Below, piece after piece: positions 23,239-34,002 of a DNA stretch of 64,000 nt; the first letter of the stretch is position 1, and each line of letters begins with the position of its first letter. Made by a program: the position numbers and the translations under genes. This DNA is from Carallia brachiata (lineage: Eukaryota > Streptophyta > Magnoliopsida > Malpighiales > Rhizophoraceae): contig JADCRB010000038.1 in the NCBI GenBank assembly GCA_021464245.1, positions 1,780,175 through 1,844,174 of the forward strand, given 5' to 3'. The notes under the pieces are model-generated. The model was not told where the DNA came from, did no database searches, and worked only from the letters and a program-made list of their open reading frames with translations.

Positions 23239-25774
23239 CTAGAAGCACCCCCTAGCATAATGGTCATATCTGCCACTCTTCATGAATTCAACAAGTGGAG
23301 AATTATAGGATGTTCCCATAATTTCCTCAAATTCTTTCCACCACTTCATAAAACTGCTTTGCTCCAAGAAGATCTCGGGAGAGACCGCATAATCATTGAT
23401 CTGGTTCATCACATATTGCGCGAACTGAACCAGATTCTCAGTTGATGATGTTTTCTCCGAACTACTGGCTGTTGCATCCTTAAATATTTTGCATACAATG
23501 AGGCCCTCCTCAACCTTTGCCCAGAAGCAAGAATCTTCTGTCAGCTTTCTACCAACATTCTTCTTGTTTTTGTTGCTTGAGGGTCCTCCATTTTTCCTTG
23601 CATCTTCCTTTTGCCATTGCTCCAACAGAATGTAGTGTTTTGACCTACCGTGCGTTTGGTAGTCTCTTCTGCCATTCTCTCTGAGTATTCAGCAATGTCA
23701 AGTGGTTCAACCATTCTTCTGTAATTTGTTCCAGCAAAGAGCCATGTCATCCGGATATTTGCACCTTCTTTCTGTGGCATTCTTTCGGCTTCTTCAATCA
23801 TTTCTTTCCAGTAGTTTGTGAGAAATTTTTTGTACTTAGCAACATCCATGTCAGAGTTAGACATCAGATTCTTATAACTGTCATAATAGCCTATTCCCTT
23901 GTTTCTGCAGCCCTTCTTGTACCATCCCAGATAGGCCATCTTTATCTTTACTTCATTTAGTTTTCTCATTGGACATAAACCCTTTCTTCTGTTTCGCATA
24001 CAGGCTTTTTCCCGTGCTTCCAGCATCTTAATCAGATAGTGGATGCCATTATTCTGCAGTTTGCAGTCAAAAAGTCAGTTGGACCAATCATTTGTTACAT
24101 GAAAATCTGAGAGAACTGTTGGCAATACAATCTATCTGTACAAATTAGCAAGATCATTGCTACCTGGATCATTTCATCTCTTACAGATTCAAGTTGTAAA
24201 ATTATCCCTGCATGAAGAGAATCTTCAACTAAAGGACCAGACTGTGCAATGTCCTTGCTGATAACCATACACTCCAAATGCTCCACCATCTTCCCATAAT
24301 AGTCCATCGGCAATCCCTCATTAGCAAACTGAACAATTGCACTGGCCGATTTGGTGGCCTTCAATAATTCTGAAACTGCTTCAGAGTCATTGGAACAAGT
24401 ACATCCATGCTCAGAACACAAGAGAAATGTTCCAAAAGGCTTATAAGGACTGGCTGGAGGATCATTGGCTGAGATGAAGAGCCTTGGAATGGGGTCTTTG
24501 GCAGCCACAACATGAAGAAAGCTAAAGCCATATGTCGAGAATTCTGAACTGGCTCGTTGGAGGCCTTTGTCACCGAGTAAGGGCGAACCAAAAGTGATGC
24601 AGAGAAGAGGGAGCTTGGTGGATGGTTGACTGAACAAGTCTAGTAGCCATAAGGTGAAGAGAGTGGCAACTGACCCTCCCAATGAGTGTCCAGTGATAAC
24701 TAAAGGAGCCTCCACTAACAGCTTACCACTATTTGCATCATGTAACTAAGAAGAGAACATACAAAAAAGAGAATTTATAAGAATCACTTAGTCTCTCTTT
24801 TCTTTAATATTAAAGGACAGTTGATTAGATAAGATTCCTCAAAAAAGCTGATTTCGGTCCACTTCTCCAGGGTAAATGAGACACATTTGATTTCTTCGTG
24901 ATTAGCCCATTTCAAAATCTTTAGAGAGAATGGTTTTGAATTTGTTTTACTGACTTCAACACTATTATTTCTAAGGTCTTGCCAAAAGCTACAGGTAAGC
25001 ATATATACAACATGTACTGCAGTTAACATAATCCTATAATTATGTTACATATTATCTAAATTGTGCTATATAATCCCAAAATATATGTAAAATGAGAATC
25101 ATTGAACACTTAATTGTCCAATATATTATCTCATAATCTTTAGACACCCAAAAAATGATTGAATCTACAACAAAATCATCCTAAATGTTTTATTATTTCA
25201 AATTTTGCTCTAGATTTTTAGAAACTTTTGTGGGGTTCGTATATGGCAGCAATACTAATACCTGGGTCCTGAGTTGTAAGAGCTCATTAACATGGGTGGC
25301 AAAAAGGATCATTGCAGCTTTATGAATGAAGAAGGATGGGCTGCCTTCGGAGGTCAAGAAATCAAAGCAATTAAAGTTTTCTTGCCTCAGGGTATCCGAA
25401 GAAACCAGATTTCCTTCTTGTTCAAGATGGTGTTCTGTTAAAAGGGATGAGGTCACGAAAGCTACAATGGTGCCTTTTGGTTGCCTGTCAACTCTCCATC
25501 GTAGATGGAGAGGCAAATACGGTTGTTGGTGTCGGTTGACTTCCGTGTATAGGTCCCGTATTGAGCTCCAGGAAAGGTGAAGCAATCCAGAGCTCACCAC
25601 CAGATTTCCTAGCTCCAATCCACAAGCAAATCTGCAACCAAGAAAATGCCAGCAACACAGAAAACATACTTTTAATGCAAGAAAAAAAAGGTAACCATGA
25701 AATAACGACATTATGCTCTAATAAGACAAAGTAGCTCAAAATGCAAGTTTCACTTACAAGGTGGGTTGGCTCAT
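23239..25774 (-). CDS. SAG101: SAG101-like lipase-fold immune regulator, one frameshift
   Basis: Member of the EDS1/PAD4/SAG101 family, partner of EDS1 in TNL immune signalling in nucleus and cytosol. Exons: 25774-25758 (MSQPT), 25631-25262, 24745-24164 and 24053-23239, with GT-AG junctions. The N-terminal lipase-like domain opens LELGNLVVSSGLLHLSW and has nucleophile elbow ITGHSLGGSVATLF, ITFGSPLLGD and LHVVAAKDPIPR. The C-terminal EP domain has MAYLGWYKKGCRNKGIGYYD, AGTNYRRMVEPLDIAEY, HGRSKHYILLE, SCFWAKVEE and SFMKWWKEFEEI. The EP frame breaks once near 23674-23690: AEYS is read literally, but one missing base gives AEYYRENGRRDYQTHGRS in family register. Restored length would be about 590 residues (Arabidopsis about 537). 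The neighbouring fragment at 22.7-23.0 kb is a decayed duplicate. Identity is strong; the frameshift may be an assembly error. Confidence 0.88.
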
Positions 25775-25861
25775 TTTTGGATCTTGGGCTGATGATCCTA
25801 GGAATGCAGATTGAAGTATGACTATCTACAATAGCTGTGATTTCTGTTTTTAGACAAAGCA

Positions 25862-26705
25862 GAGAGGATCTAAATCAAGTTGAATATATTGAAAGTGGAA
25901 ATTGCAGTTCGAGATATTGAGTCAATGTGCAACATCAATATCTTTTTTCAAGGAAATTTCACAGCATCTGGGTTTCAGCTTCTTTGAAGTTGACCAAATA
26001 TTTAACTTGACTACAGTCATTCTTAATTCAATAGACGAGGACAAATCACTTTGCCTTAAATTACATATGGGATCAAACAATGCCCTCCTCCATAAAACAA
26101 ACTAAAAATAAAAAGATCCCAAACTCAATAAATAATATGCACTTAACCAAATGGGAAGTAAAGATAACGTCTTTGACGGACTCGAGTAATCAAACACATG
26201 AGAATTCAAGAAAAGAAGCCATAAGCAGAACGAGGCGTTTTCCGGGGGGCCCTCCATGTCCAGGACAATGCAGAGAGGATCAAGATCAAGTTGAGTGCAT
26301 TGAAGTGGAAATTGCATTTCAAGTCAATGCGCAAGTGCAACATAATTTCTTTGTTTTTCCAAGGAAATTTCACAGCTTATAGGTTGTGGCTTCTTTGAAG
26401 TTGACCGAATATCTTAAATTGACTCCAGTAGTTCCTTAATCAATCAATTAACGACAATCGAAATGAAGACAAATCACTTTGGCTTACATTACATAATATG
26501 GGAACAAACAACGCCCTTATCCATAAAACACACTGAAAGCAAAAAGATCAAAACTCAAAAAAAAAAAAAGGACTGAACCAATGGGAAGTAAAGATAAAGT
26601 TTTCACAGAATCGAGTAATCAAAGGCTTTGAGAATTCAAGAAAAGAAGCCATACCCACAAGGAGAACGAGGATTTTTGCGGGTGGCTTTCCATGTACTGG
26701 ACAAT
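25862..26705. repeat. two-copy tandem duplication upstream of SAG101 with W-box cores
   Basis: Unit 1 (about 25862-26273) and unit 2 (about 26274-26705) share GAGGATC..AATCAAGTTGA, AAGGAAATTTCACAGC, GCTTCTTTGAAGTTGACC, GACAAATCACTTTG, ATGGGAAGTAAAGATAA and GAGAATTCAAGAAAAGAAGC in the same order. Each unit contains TTGACC (25990, 26401) and TTGACT (26007, 26419), the core recognised by WRKY factors. The block begins about 90 bp upstream of the SAG101 ATG, so it overlaps its promoter or 5' UTR. Confidence 0.8.
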
Positions 26706-27806
26706 TTGAACATTGAATTAAACATCGAAAATGTCTAGCATATGCACGGCGGCGTCAAGGATCACACCCAGTATTGGCAGCCATTTCTCTCTTCTCTTTA
26801 ACCATTTTTTTGCAATTCTTGGTGTCCCTTTTTTTCATTTTTTTGTCTAACAAAATGGGAAATTATGCGCCACAGAGTATTACGAACCTGTGTCAGGATA
26901 TAATAGTTACGGCATTTTTCGACTTGAACCACGAACAGTAGATTTATGCTAATAATACAATTCGAATCCGTAATATCATACGAATCCGTATTTTTACCAA
27001 TTAAACCGCGCAAGCACCGGTCCTTCTGGCGTCTCTTCTTTGCCTCTTTTTTCTCCTTCTCTGATACCCAAGAATCCCCAGGTCCTCCCATGTCATGGTT
27101 CGTGTTCTTGACTTCTTGGTGACTTTCGGGCTCTGTGCGTTGGCTTTTTTTATTTCTAATCTGCTTAGCTTAACTGATCAAAAACAATTCACCTAAAACC
27201 TTAAAAGGTGTGTTCAAGTAGTGGTTCAAACCTCCGTTTGAGGTTGTGAGGGCACACCCCACCACTCGAGTTGGAGGTCCGCCGCTCTCTGTTGGTGTGT
27301 CATTACCTAAAATCAAATGTGGCCGGATCCTGGGTCGGCCGGTTTTGGGCCGGTTGGGCGTTTACTGGTTTGTATGATATGGGTATTTTTTCTTATCCAA
27401 AATTTTCTTAGTTTAATGGAAATACAACTATTAATAATCGAGATTAGTTAATTCATTAACTGAATATAGGCAGTTTCAAACTAAAATTAAAAAATAAATT
27501 GAGATTAAGCTGCACTGATACGCTTAAAAAGTCATCCAACTGTTGCGATGCAAAGTATGAGAAATTCCAAACTCTATTTGTTAATTATGACTACAATGCT
27601 ATGCACATGCTACCGGTTACATGAACCATAGAACATATACTCCTATCCTATACCATCAACAAAAGATTTGACTCCTATCCCCTGACCTGCACTTGGATGT
27701 AATAGTAAAATATGCTAAAGTATGACTTAGAGAACCAAGAAGTTGCTAGTCGCATTGATGTTGTCTTCTATGGAGAGTCAAAGGCCCGTCCCTCTCTTTC
27801 ACAGCG
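26706..27806. other. intergenic DNA, no gene supported
   Basis: Mixed composition. 27205-27300 has short inverted words around CCTCCGTTTGAGG, and 27320-27365 is rich in GGCCGG. Neither is assigned. Confidence 0.35.
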
Positions 27807-28105
27807 TCAAAAAAATTCAGAAAACTTTTCTGCCAACGGTCCAGCTTCTGCCAATTGTAAACAAAATTGCTCTTGATCATCATCTCTAACTAACTTCATC
27901 GGTAAATCTGCAACTCTATTGAAGAAATCCACCATTCCCTCCATTTCTGCATCTCCCAAAGCCCTGATATGAAAATTCCCACACCGTACAGCGTACAGCC
28001 TCCCTGTCCACAAAAAAGTCGATCATTTTTTCAAATTCCTTCAACTTATTCTTAATTGCCGTTTTCAGCTCTCTCTTTGTCCGTGCCACCTCTCGTGTCT
28101 CCCTG
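27807..28105 (-). other. exon-like open segment, unrecognised protein
   Basis: The minus strand is open through REVARTKRELKTAIKNKLKE, KMIDFFVDR (28105-28016). After a TTTGTGGACAG that could be a splice acceptor, another frame is open from 28009 to a TGA at 27807, reading RLYAVRCGNFHIRALGD, VDFFNRVADLPMKLV, CLQLAEAGPL. Composition looks coding, but no start codon is in frame and I do not recognise the family. It may be a 3' exon remnant of a gene disrupted by the local duplications. Confidence 0.25.
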
Positions 28106-28198
28106 TTTCACACTACTGCTGCCTTCTTTCTTGCCTCACACCAGCATGCACGACGCCTTGGGCTTGAGGATGCTGCCCTTCTGCCTCATGCTCCCTTT

Positions 28199-28455
28199 GA
28201 TTTTAAGGGCAATGGAAAATTTGAAATTCTAGTTATCCCGGAACATTTGTGGATAGCGTTGATGGCTTTGCACACTTCCGATTTTGGTCTAGGAAGATGT
28301 ATTACGTTGCCAACCCTTTGACCATGCAAGCTGTTGTTCCAGTTACTCCGCCTGAATCTCACAGACTACATCAGTACAGGAATTATGCATGCGGCATAGC
28401 GCGCAGTCCTCTTTCTGGTGAACTTAAGTTGGTCTTTCTTTTGGAGGACCATAAA
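28199..28455 (+). pseudogene. truncated inverted copy of the F-box gene
   Basis: GGCAATGGAAAATTTGAAAT onward matches codons of the F-box gene at 30146-31270 but on the opposite strand. After a deletion of about 13 bp (it lacks TNLSP), the frame reads VDSVDGFAHFRFWSRKMYYV, NPLTMQAVVPVTPPESHRL and GELKLVFLLED. Homology stops abruptly at both ends, so the F-box itself and the C-terminal half are absent. Confidence 0.85.
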
Positions 28456-28805
28456 ACTTAATTAAGAATTCTTTTTAAAATATTTTGAGATTTTTATAAA
28501 ATTTAAAATATTATTTTGAATTTTTATATTCTTTTAAAAAAAATCTTGAATTATTTTTGATTATATAATTTTTTTATTTTGAAAACTGTTTGTTAGAAAA
28601 TTTTTGAATTTCTTAAATTATCAAATTTTTTATAAAAAATGTCATGTTATAAAAATGATGAATTTAATTAGTGAGTCTACTCAAATCTGACACAGAAATT
28701 AAAGTGACCAAATCCTGACGAATAAGAAGTTAACTTGCCCATAATAATATAACTCGAAACGATTCAAAGGAACGACCCATCTTGACCCTTCTACAGAAGG
28801 TTCAC
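28456..28805. other. AT-rich spacer
   Basis: No coding signal between the F-box pseudogene and the LINE fragment. Confidence 0.4.
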
Positions 28806-29224
28806 CCCTCTCCATATTCTTTTTTTTTTTTTTTGGTTGAAAAAGAGGTTTTACACCATAACCGAACTAATTAAAGACTACAGAACGAGGCCATCTGACC
28901 CCAATGGCATCTTGCCAAATTAGCTGTTTGACATCCTCAGGAGGTTCTTGTAGAATTTGGATGCCCACGGGCTTCGAAAATGCAGCATTGGCTAGGCAAT
29001 CCGTGACCTTGTTTCCTTCCCTGTGCACATGCTGGACAGTCACCCTCCATGGCCTGTGCAGTAGCTCGTGGCACCCTTTAATCACATTCACATGCGGATG
29101 GGTTGAAAGTATCTCATTAGAGATGGAGGAAATTGCTAATAGTGAGTCAACTTCCAGACAAATTTGTCTATACCCAAAGTTCTATGCTAAGTATAAACCA
29201 CTATATATACCCTATCCATATTCT
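28806..29224 (-). mobile_element. 5'-truncated LINE fragment with target-site duplication
   Basis: The insert is about 28821-29209 in minus orientation: poly-A tail (T run at 28820-28834 on plus) and an RNase H-like C-terminal region of a plant LINE ORF2 reading GYRQICLEVDSLLAISS, NEILSTHPHVNVIKGC and VQHVHREGNKVTDCLANAAF. A stop stands just upstream where Trp is expected (LA*). The flanks CCCTCTCCATATTCT (28806-28820) and CCCTATCCATATTCT (29210-29224) differ at one base and form a 15-bp target-site duplication. Confidence 0.85.
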
Positions 29225-30145
29225 AGCATTCACAGATGTTGGTTTCTTAGATATTAAATGCAAAACGTCCAAGCCCTGCAAGTCTTCGGTTCCTTTGGAG
29301 GGCCCATTATTCTTTTCTTTTGCCACCCCATGAATTGGAGGATCCAGTATTAGGCCGCAATTCATTTTCTTACGAAGACCCAAAAGTTAAGGGACTAGCC
29401 TCTGTCCAATAATGTTTTGCCTCAAAGAGTCTAAAAAGATCCAACACCCAAAAAACCAGTCTTAAAAAATTACATAGAATATTCCACTAAGACGACATAA
29501 TCTAAATGGTGTCTGAAAACCTGCAAAAATATAGGATACTAATAATTTTTGTGTTTTCAGTGTCTAAAAGCTTAACCCTGAGAGCGATATCTGAAAAAGA
29601 AAACATTTACACAACCTTTCTCCACAGTACAAACTGTCAAGCATGCAGTTGCGTCCCTTGCCATGTCTATGGGGACTACAGCATGTGTTAAAAGCCAAGC
29701 GAAATACAGGAAGGTGCTATTATATGGCCTTTGCACCTCTCGCATTCACCTCCACCAAAGGAACAATCATCCAGAGCATAAGGGGATAAGCATCTACAAC
29801 ATTCAACAATTGAAGGATACGGCACTTGCCAGCATGAAACTTCTTGTTCATAAAAAGCAATTACCAGTAAGAAAATGAACATATTTGAAAGGGTACTACT
29901 CTAATACATTAAAAATAAAACAATCAAGAGAAACACGGCATAGCTTGGACATAATCATCATAGGACTCCAAATCCTGATAAGAGATAAAGAGTATAAATT
30001 AAAAGCCAATAAAAAACCGCAGGATAAACAGCTAAGGTGCTTTGTATGACCATTGCACCTCACACTCACAGAAAATGACGATATATCACTGAAGCACATT
30101 AGAACCACATAGCTAGGCTTAAACGAGGACGGTGCGACACCATGA
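29225..30145. other. downstream flank of the F-box gene
   Basis: No gene recognised. It contains two loosely similar GCACCTC(T/A)C-containing stretches (about 29735 and 30050). Part is probably the F-box 3' UTR. Confidence 0.35.
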
Positions 30146-31270
30146 CTATGGAGGACAATTAACTGGAAGTAGGCTGTTAGTGTGAACATAAATACGCTCA
30201 CGTTTATTGATGAAGCGCTTGAGGCTCCTTGCTTTTTGTGTCTCCATATCGTAAGCAACATAGGTAAATCCGCGGGACCCGAAGGCAGAAATTATCAACT
30301 GCTGGTCTAGACAGACATCAAAGAGCACAGGTCTACAAGCAACCAGGGGATATAGGGGAAGCATGCATCTGTGATAGCAGGTCCAGCTCCCTGAATCAAT
30401 GTCCAAGAGGAGGATCTCAAGTGTATGCTGATGGACTACCCGACCACATGAAAGATAATCACCCAGCTTGTAAAATGCCCGCCAAGGATCTCCACAGGGA
30501 GAATCATACAAGCAAATAGTATCTCGATCAACGTCCATAACCATTATTCTGCGATCTTGGATCCAGTAGAGGTACCCTCCAATATACAACGGGACAGTTC
30601 CCTTTCGTAAGCAGTTATCTCTGCGCATAGGCGCAATTCCAGTGATTTTTCTCCACGTAGAATCCAACCCAAATCTTAAGACATACCAATGGCGAACGTA
30701 AATGAAGTCCCCCAAAAAAAAAACCAACTTAAGTTCACCAGAAACAGGACCGCGTGCTATACCGCATGCACAATCGCTGTACTGATCTAGTCTGTGAGAT
30801 TCAGGCGGGGTAACTGGAACAACAGCTTGCATGGTCAAAGGGTTGGCAACGTAATACATCTTCCTGGGCCAAAATCGGAAGAGTGCTAAACCATCAACAC
30901 TATCCACAAATATTCCGGGATAACTAGGGCTTAGATTTGTAATTTCAAATTTTCCATTGCCCTTAATCTCAAGGAAGCGAGCGCTATATGGAGGGATTAG
31001 TCTCTGCATGAAGACACCAGGTTTCGCATGGCGTAGGTGCATCTGAGGGAAGCGGGGCTCACGGATGATAGAAGCCCAGGGTTTGCAAACGTACCTCATG
31101 CTACTTAAGAGGCACGTAGCTGGAAGACAAGAGAGGACGCCAGAGATGATATCATCGGGAAGGCAAGCAAGAGCAAAACTGTTCTCCTTCTTCTTCTGCT
31201 GCTTCAGCTTCTTGTTTTGAGAACAACAGTTGCTCATCTTCCTGGCCTTAATCATCTTCTTGTTCTGCAT
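30146..31270 (-). CDS. F-box protein (SCF substrate receptor)
   Basis: Intact single-exon 374-residue protein. A Lys/Gln-rich N-terminus (residues 1-30) precedes an F-box at about 32-78 (LACLPDDIISGVLSCLPATC, RYVCKPWASIIREPRF), which would bind an ASK/SKP1 adaptor. The remainder resembles F-box-associated beta-propeller-type sequence (for example YYVANPLTMQAVVPVTPP, YVLRFGLDSTWRKITG, YIGGYLYWIQDRRIMVMDVD). The target is unknown. A truncated inverted copy lies at 28199-28455 and its 5' flank is duplicated near 8 kb. Two more in-frame ATGs near residues 5 and 11 could be used instead of 31270. Confidence 0.85.
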   Translation of the reverse strand: MQNKKMIKARKMSNCCSQNKKLKQQKKKENSFALACLPDDIISGVLSCLPATCLLSSMRYVCKPWASIIREPRFPQMHLRHAKPGVFMQRLIPPYSARFLEIKGNGKFEITNLSPSYPGIFVDSVDGLALFRFWPRKMYYVANPLTMQAVVPVTPPESHRLDQYSDCACGIARGPVSGELKLVFFLGDFIYVRHWYVLRFGLDSTWRKITGIAPMRRDNCLRKGTVPLYIGGYLYWIQDRRIMVMDVDRDTICLYDSPCGDPWRAFYKLGDYLSCGRVVHQHTLEILLLDIDSGSWTCYHRCMLPLYPLVACRPVLFDVCLDQQLIISAFGSRGFTYVAYDMETQKARSLKRFINKRERIYVHTNSLLPVNCPP

Positions 31271-31388
31271 ATCCCTGTTTCCACAAGTGTGTACTTCAGC
31301 ACAGGCAACAAGAAGTAAAATTCTGTTTAGGAATCGGTAACTTTAAACAAACAGTCAACAACTCAGTTGCAAGTCCGGCAGCCCAACA

Positions 31389-32272
31389 AAAACAGACCAC
31401 CGCTGTCAGTAAGATGAGTGAGACAAAATAATGTAGGATACAATTGATATATATATATAGCGAAATGCTAATGATTCAGCGATTAGCAGTGGAAGTTTAA
31501 GCTGAATAAAAGGAAAAGAGGATCGAAATGGATGCAATAAATTTAAGGAACACAAACCTGAAAAAGCCCAAATCGATTTCCTGATGTCACTCTTACAAGC
31601 TCCAAACTTCTACCTCCGCCGCGGTCGAAGGACCAAATCAGGTATCCGCCCAGCCGCCGATCGTTCAACTCCTTTTAAGTTAATACTACTATGAAAGAAT
31701 GATTTGTTCTTAAATATTTAGGGTTTACATTAATTAATACATATAATTAGCTGCTGAGCTTTTTCCATAAAATCGAAAGTGATAAAAAAAAATAAAAAAA
31801 AAAACTCAGACAAAGGAATTATCGATCTACTGGAAGAATGCGAAGAAGACGAAATAGAAGAAAGGAAATAAAAAACAAAAAAACCAGGAACAACAATTAA
31901 AAAAAAAAGGGTCCTTTTGTCTCTTTCTTTCTCCTCTTCTACTCTCTTCTCCTCTGTTGTTGTCTCGGTATTCTTCATTTCTTGTGCACGTCACGGCAGC
32001 AAAGCTCCACAATGCCGCCCGCCTCTTCCCTTCAAATGTATTTTAATTTTTAACTCTTTCTTTTTTTTTTCATGCCATGTAATTAATAATAGGTGTTTAA
32101 AATTTTAAATAAATATCTCCCTCAGTTTCGTAAAAAACCAACAAAAAAAAAAAAAAAGGGTTTGAATAAGGAGAGAGGGTCTGGGCTTAGACTGAGGCCA
32201 TAAATGATGGGTCTTTAAAATGGCAGCTGCTCCATGGGCTGTGCTGGGCCTTGGGAGTCTTTATATTCCCAA
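31389..32272. repeat. F-box gene 5' flank, partner of the 7.6-8.8 kb duplicate
   Basis: Starts about 120 bp upstream of the F-box ATG with CAGACCACCGCTGTCAGTAA and ends after GGGAGTCTTTATATTCCC. Collinear and same orientation as 7596-8820. Confidence 0.75.
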
Positions 32273-32389
32273 GGTGATATGTGCACACGGTTGCACGGCC
32301 TCGTTTAGTGGCTTCTTGCAGTTGTTGTTCCCTTCAATCCGCAAGGCATGCGCAAGAATTGGTCTTTTAAATTAGAATAAATGGTAGTG

Positions 32390-32585
32390 GACTGATAATT
32401 TTTGTATCGAATTATGTGTCGAATGAAATTAGAACTGTTATTTTTGAAAAAATAAATGATATTTTTGAACCAGTTATTATTTTTATATTTCAAAAATATC
32501 AGTTACAGTTTTAAAAATAACAGCTGCGATTTCGTTTTGCACAAAATCTCGGGACACGTAATTGCATTCTTTAAATTATGGCTTG
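32390..32585. repeat. MITE-like repeat, copy B
   Basis: Partner of 1660-1855 (AATTAGAACTGTTATTTTTG and CAAAAATATCAGTTACAG). The halves are imperfectly inverted. No coding potential. Confidence 0.5.
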
Positions 32586-34002
32586 GCAAAATATGAATAT
32601 GTGATGATTTTATCAGCAAATCATATATCACAATTCTTTTTTTCCAGCTGGTTAAGAATATTTGATGATTTTATTGGTTTATATCATAAATTCACTGTGT
32701 TGAGTTAATGATATAGAGTATGTTATTATTTGGTAATACTGTAAGATAAAGTATTGTTAATAAAATTATTATGACTGTTAAGAATAAAAGTATTATTATT
32801 TAAAGTTGCGTATTATTTCGTGAAATGAGTAAAAGTAATGTGAAAAAAATCAAATTAAATTTTATTTGTTTGATAAAATTACTATTAGAATAGTTATTAA
32901 TACGTAAAATTACCATACAAGCATGATTATTAATTTATTTTATTTTAACAAAATTTAAATATTTGACAATGTTAAATTTAAATATTAAGAACTCTACATA
33001 GTCTAAATAGCCAACAATAATACATTTTTTTATATAAAAATATTGTCATTGACTGTTGTCTTTGATACCGCAAATAATTAGTAATCTGCCTGATTTAAAC
33101 TATCATATTCGTCTTTCATTGTATGATTTGGTAATGTAATAGTGAAGTGAAATGAAATTTGAGACTTTACTTGAAGGTCATTACCCACAATTAGGAGTAA
33201 TTTGTGACTCCCTCAGTCAAGAATATTAATATTTTTTATCTTAAATTTTTAAATATTTCTACATTTAAATGTTAAATCTTTTTAATATTTTATTTAAATT
33301 TTAAACCTTTTGATTTCAAATTAATGTCTCTATTTACATCAATTTATTAAAAATAATTTTAATTTTATAAAAAATTATTTAAAAATATTAAATATATAAA
33401 TTAAATATATTTTTTTATAAAAAATATAAATATTACTTATTTAATTTATATATTTATTAATTAAAAAAATGTTTCATGTATAAATTTTATAATAAAAAAT
33501 ATTTAATTTTTTAAAATAATTTTTATTAAATTAAAATCATTACCACTTTTTATAATTTAAAAAATTAATTTAATATAAAATTTAAAAATTTAAAAATTTA
33601 AAAATATTAATATCCCAACTATTTTCAAATTGTTACCAAATTATTGTCAAATTGTTACCAAATTGTTAGAATAACGTCCGGTGGTTGACCAAACCTGCCC
33701 AGGTAACAGGAACTTAATTGAAGAAAACTGAAGATTTATTTATCTGATAGAATAAAGGTTTTATCAAGATTTATGAGACATTGACGACATACAGTCCACT
33801 AGTATCTGCAATCAGCATTTCATTTAAAAGTACAGTACACATCACACACTGAGCATTGACATGATAATTAATATCTCACTAATATGACTGCTAGAAACTG
33901 CTGAACATAGAAACAAATTATTTATTTTTCCCCAGTACCATTAAACACAGTAGCTAAAGATAAAACTATCCATAATAATATTAATAAGAAGTTCCATCAA
34001 GT
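32586..34002. other. very AT-rich intergenic DNA
   Basis: Runs of A/T-only sequence (33340-33600). No gene. The last 200 bases probably include the GASA gene 3' UTR. Confidence 0.45.
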
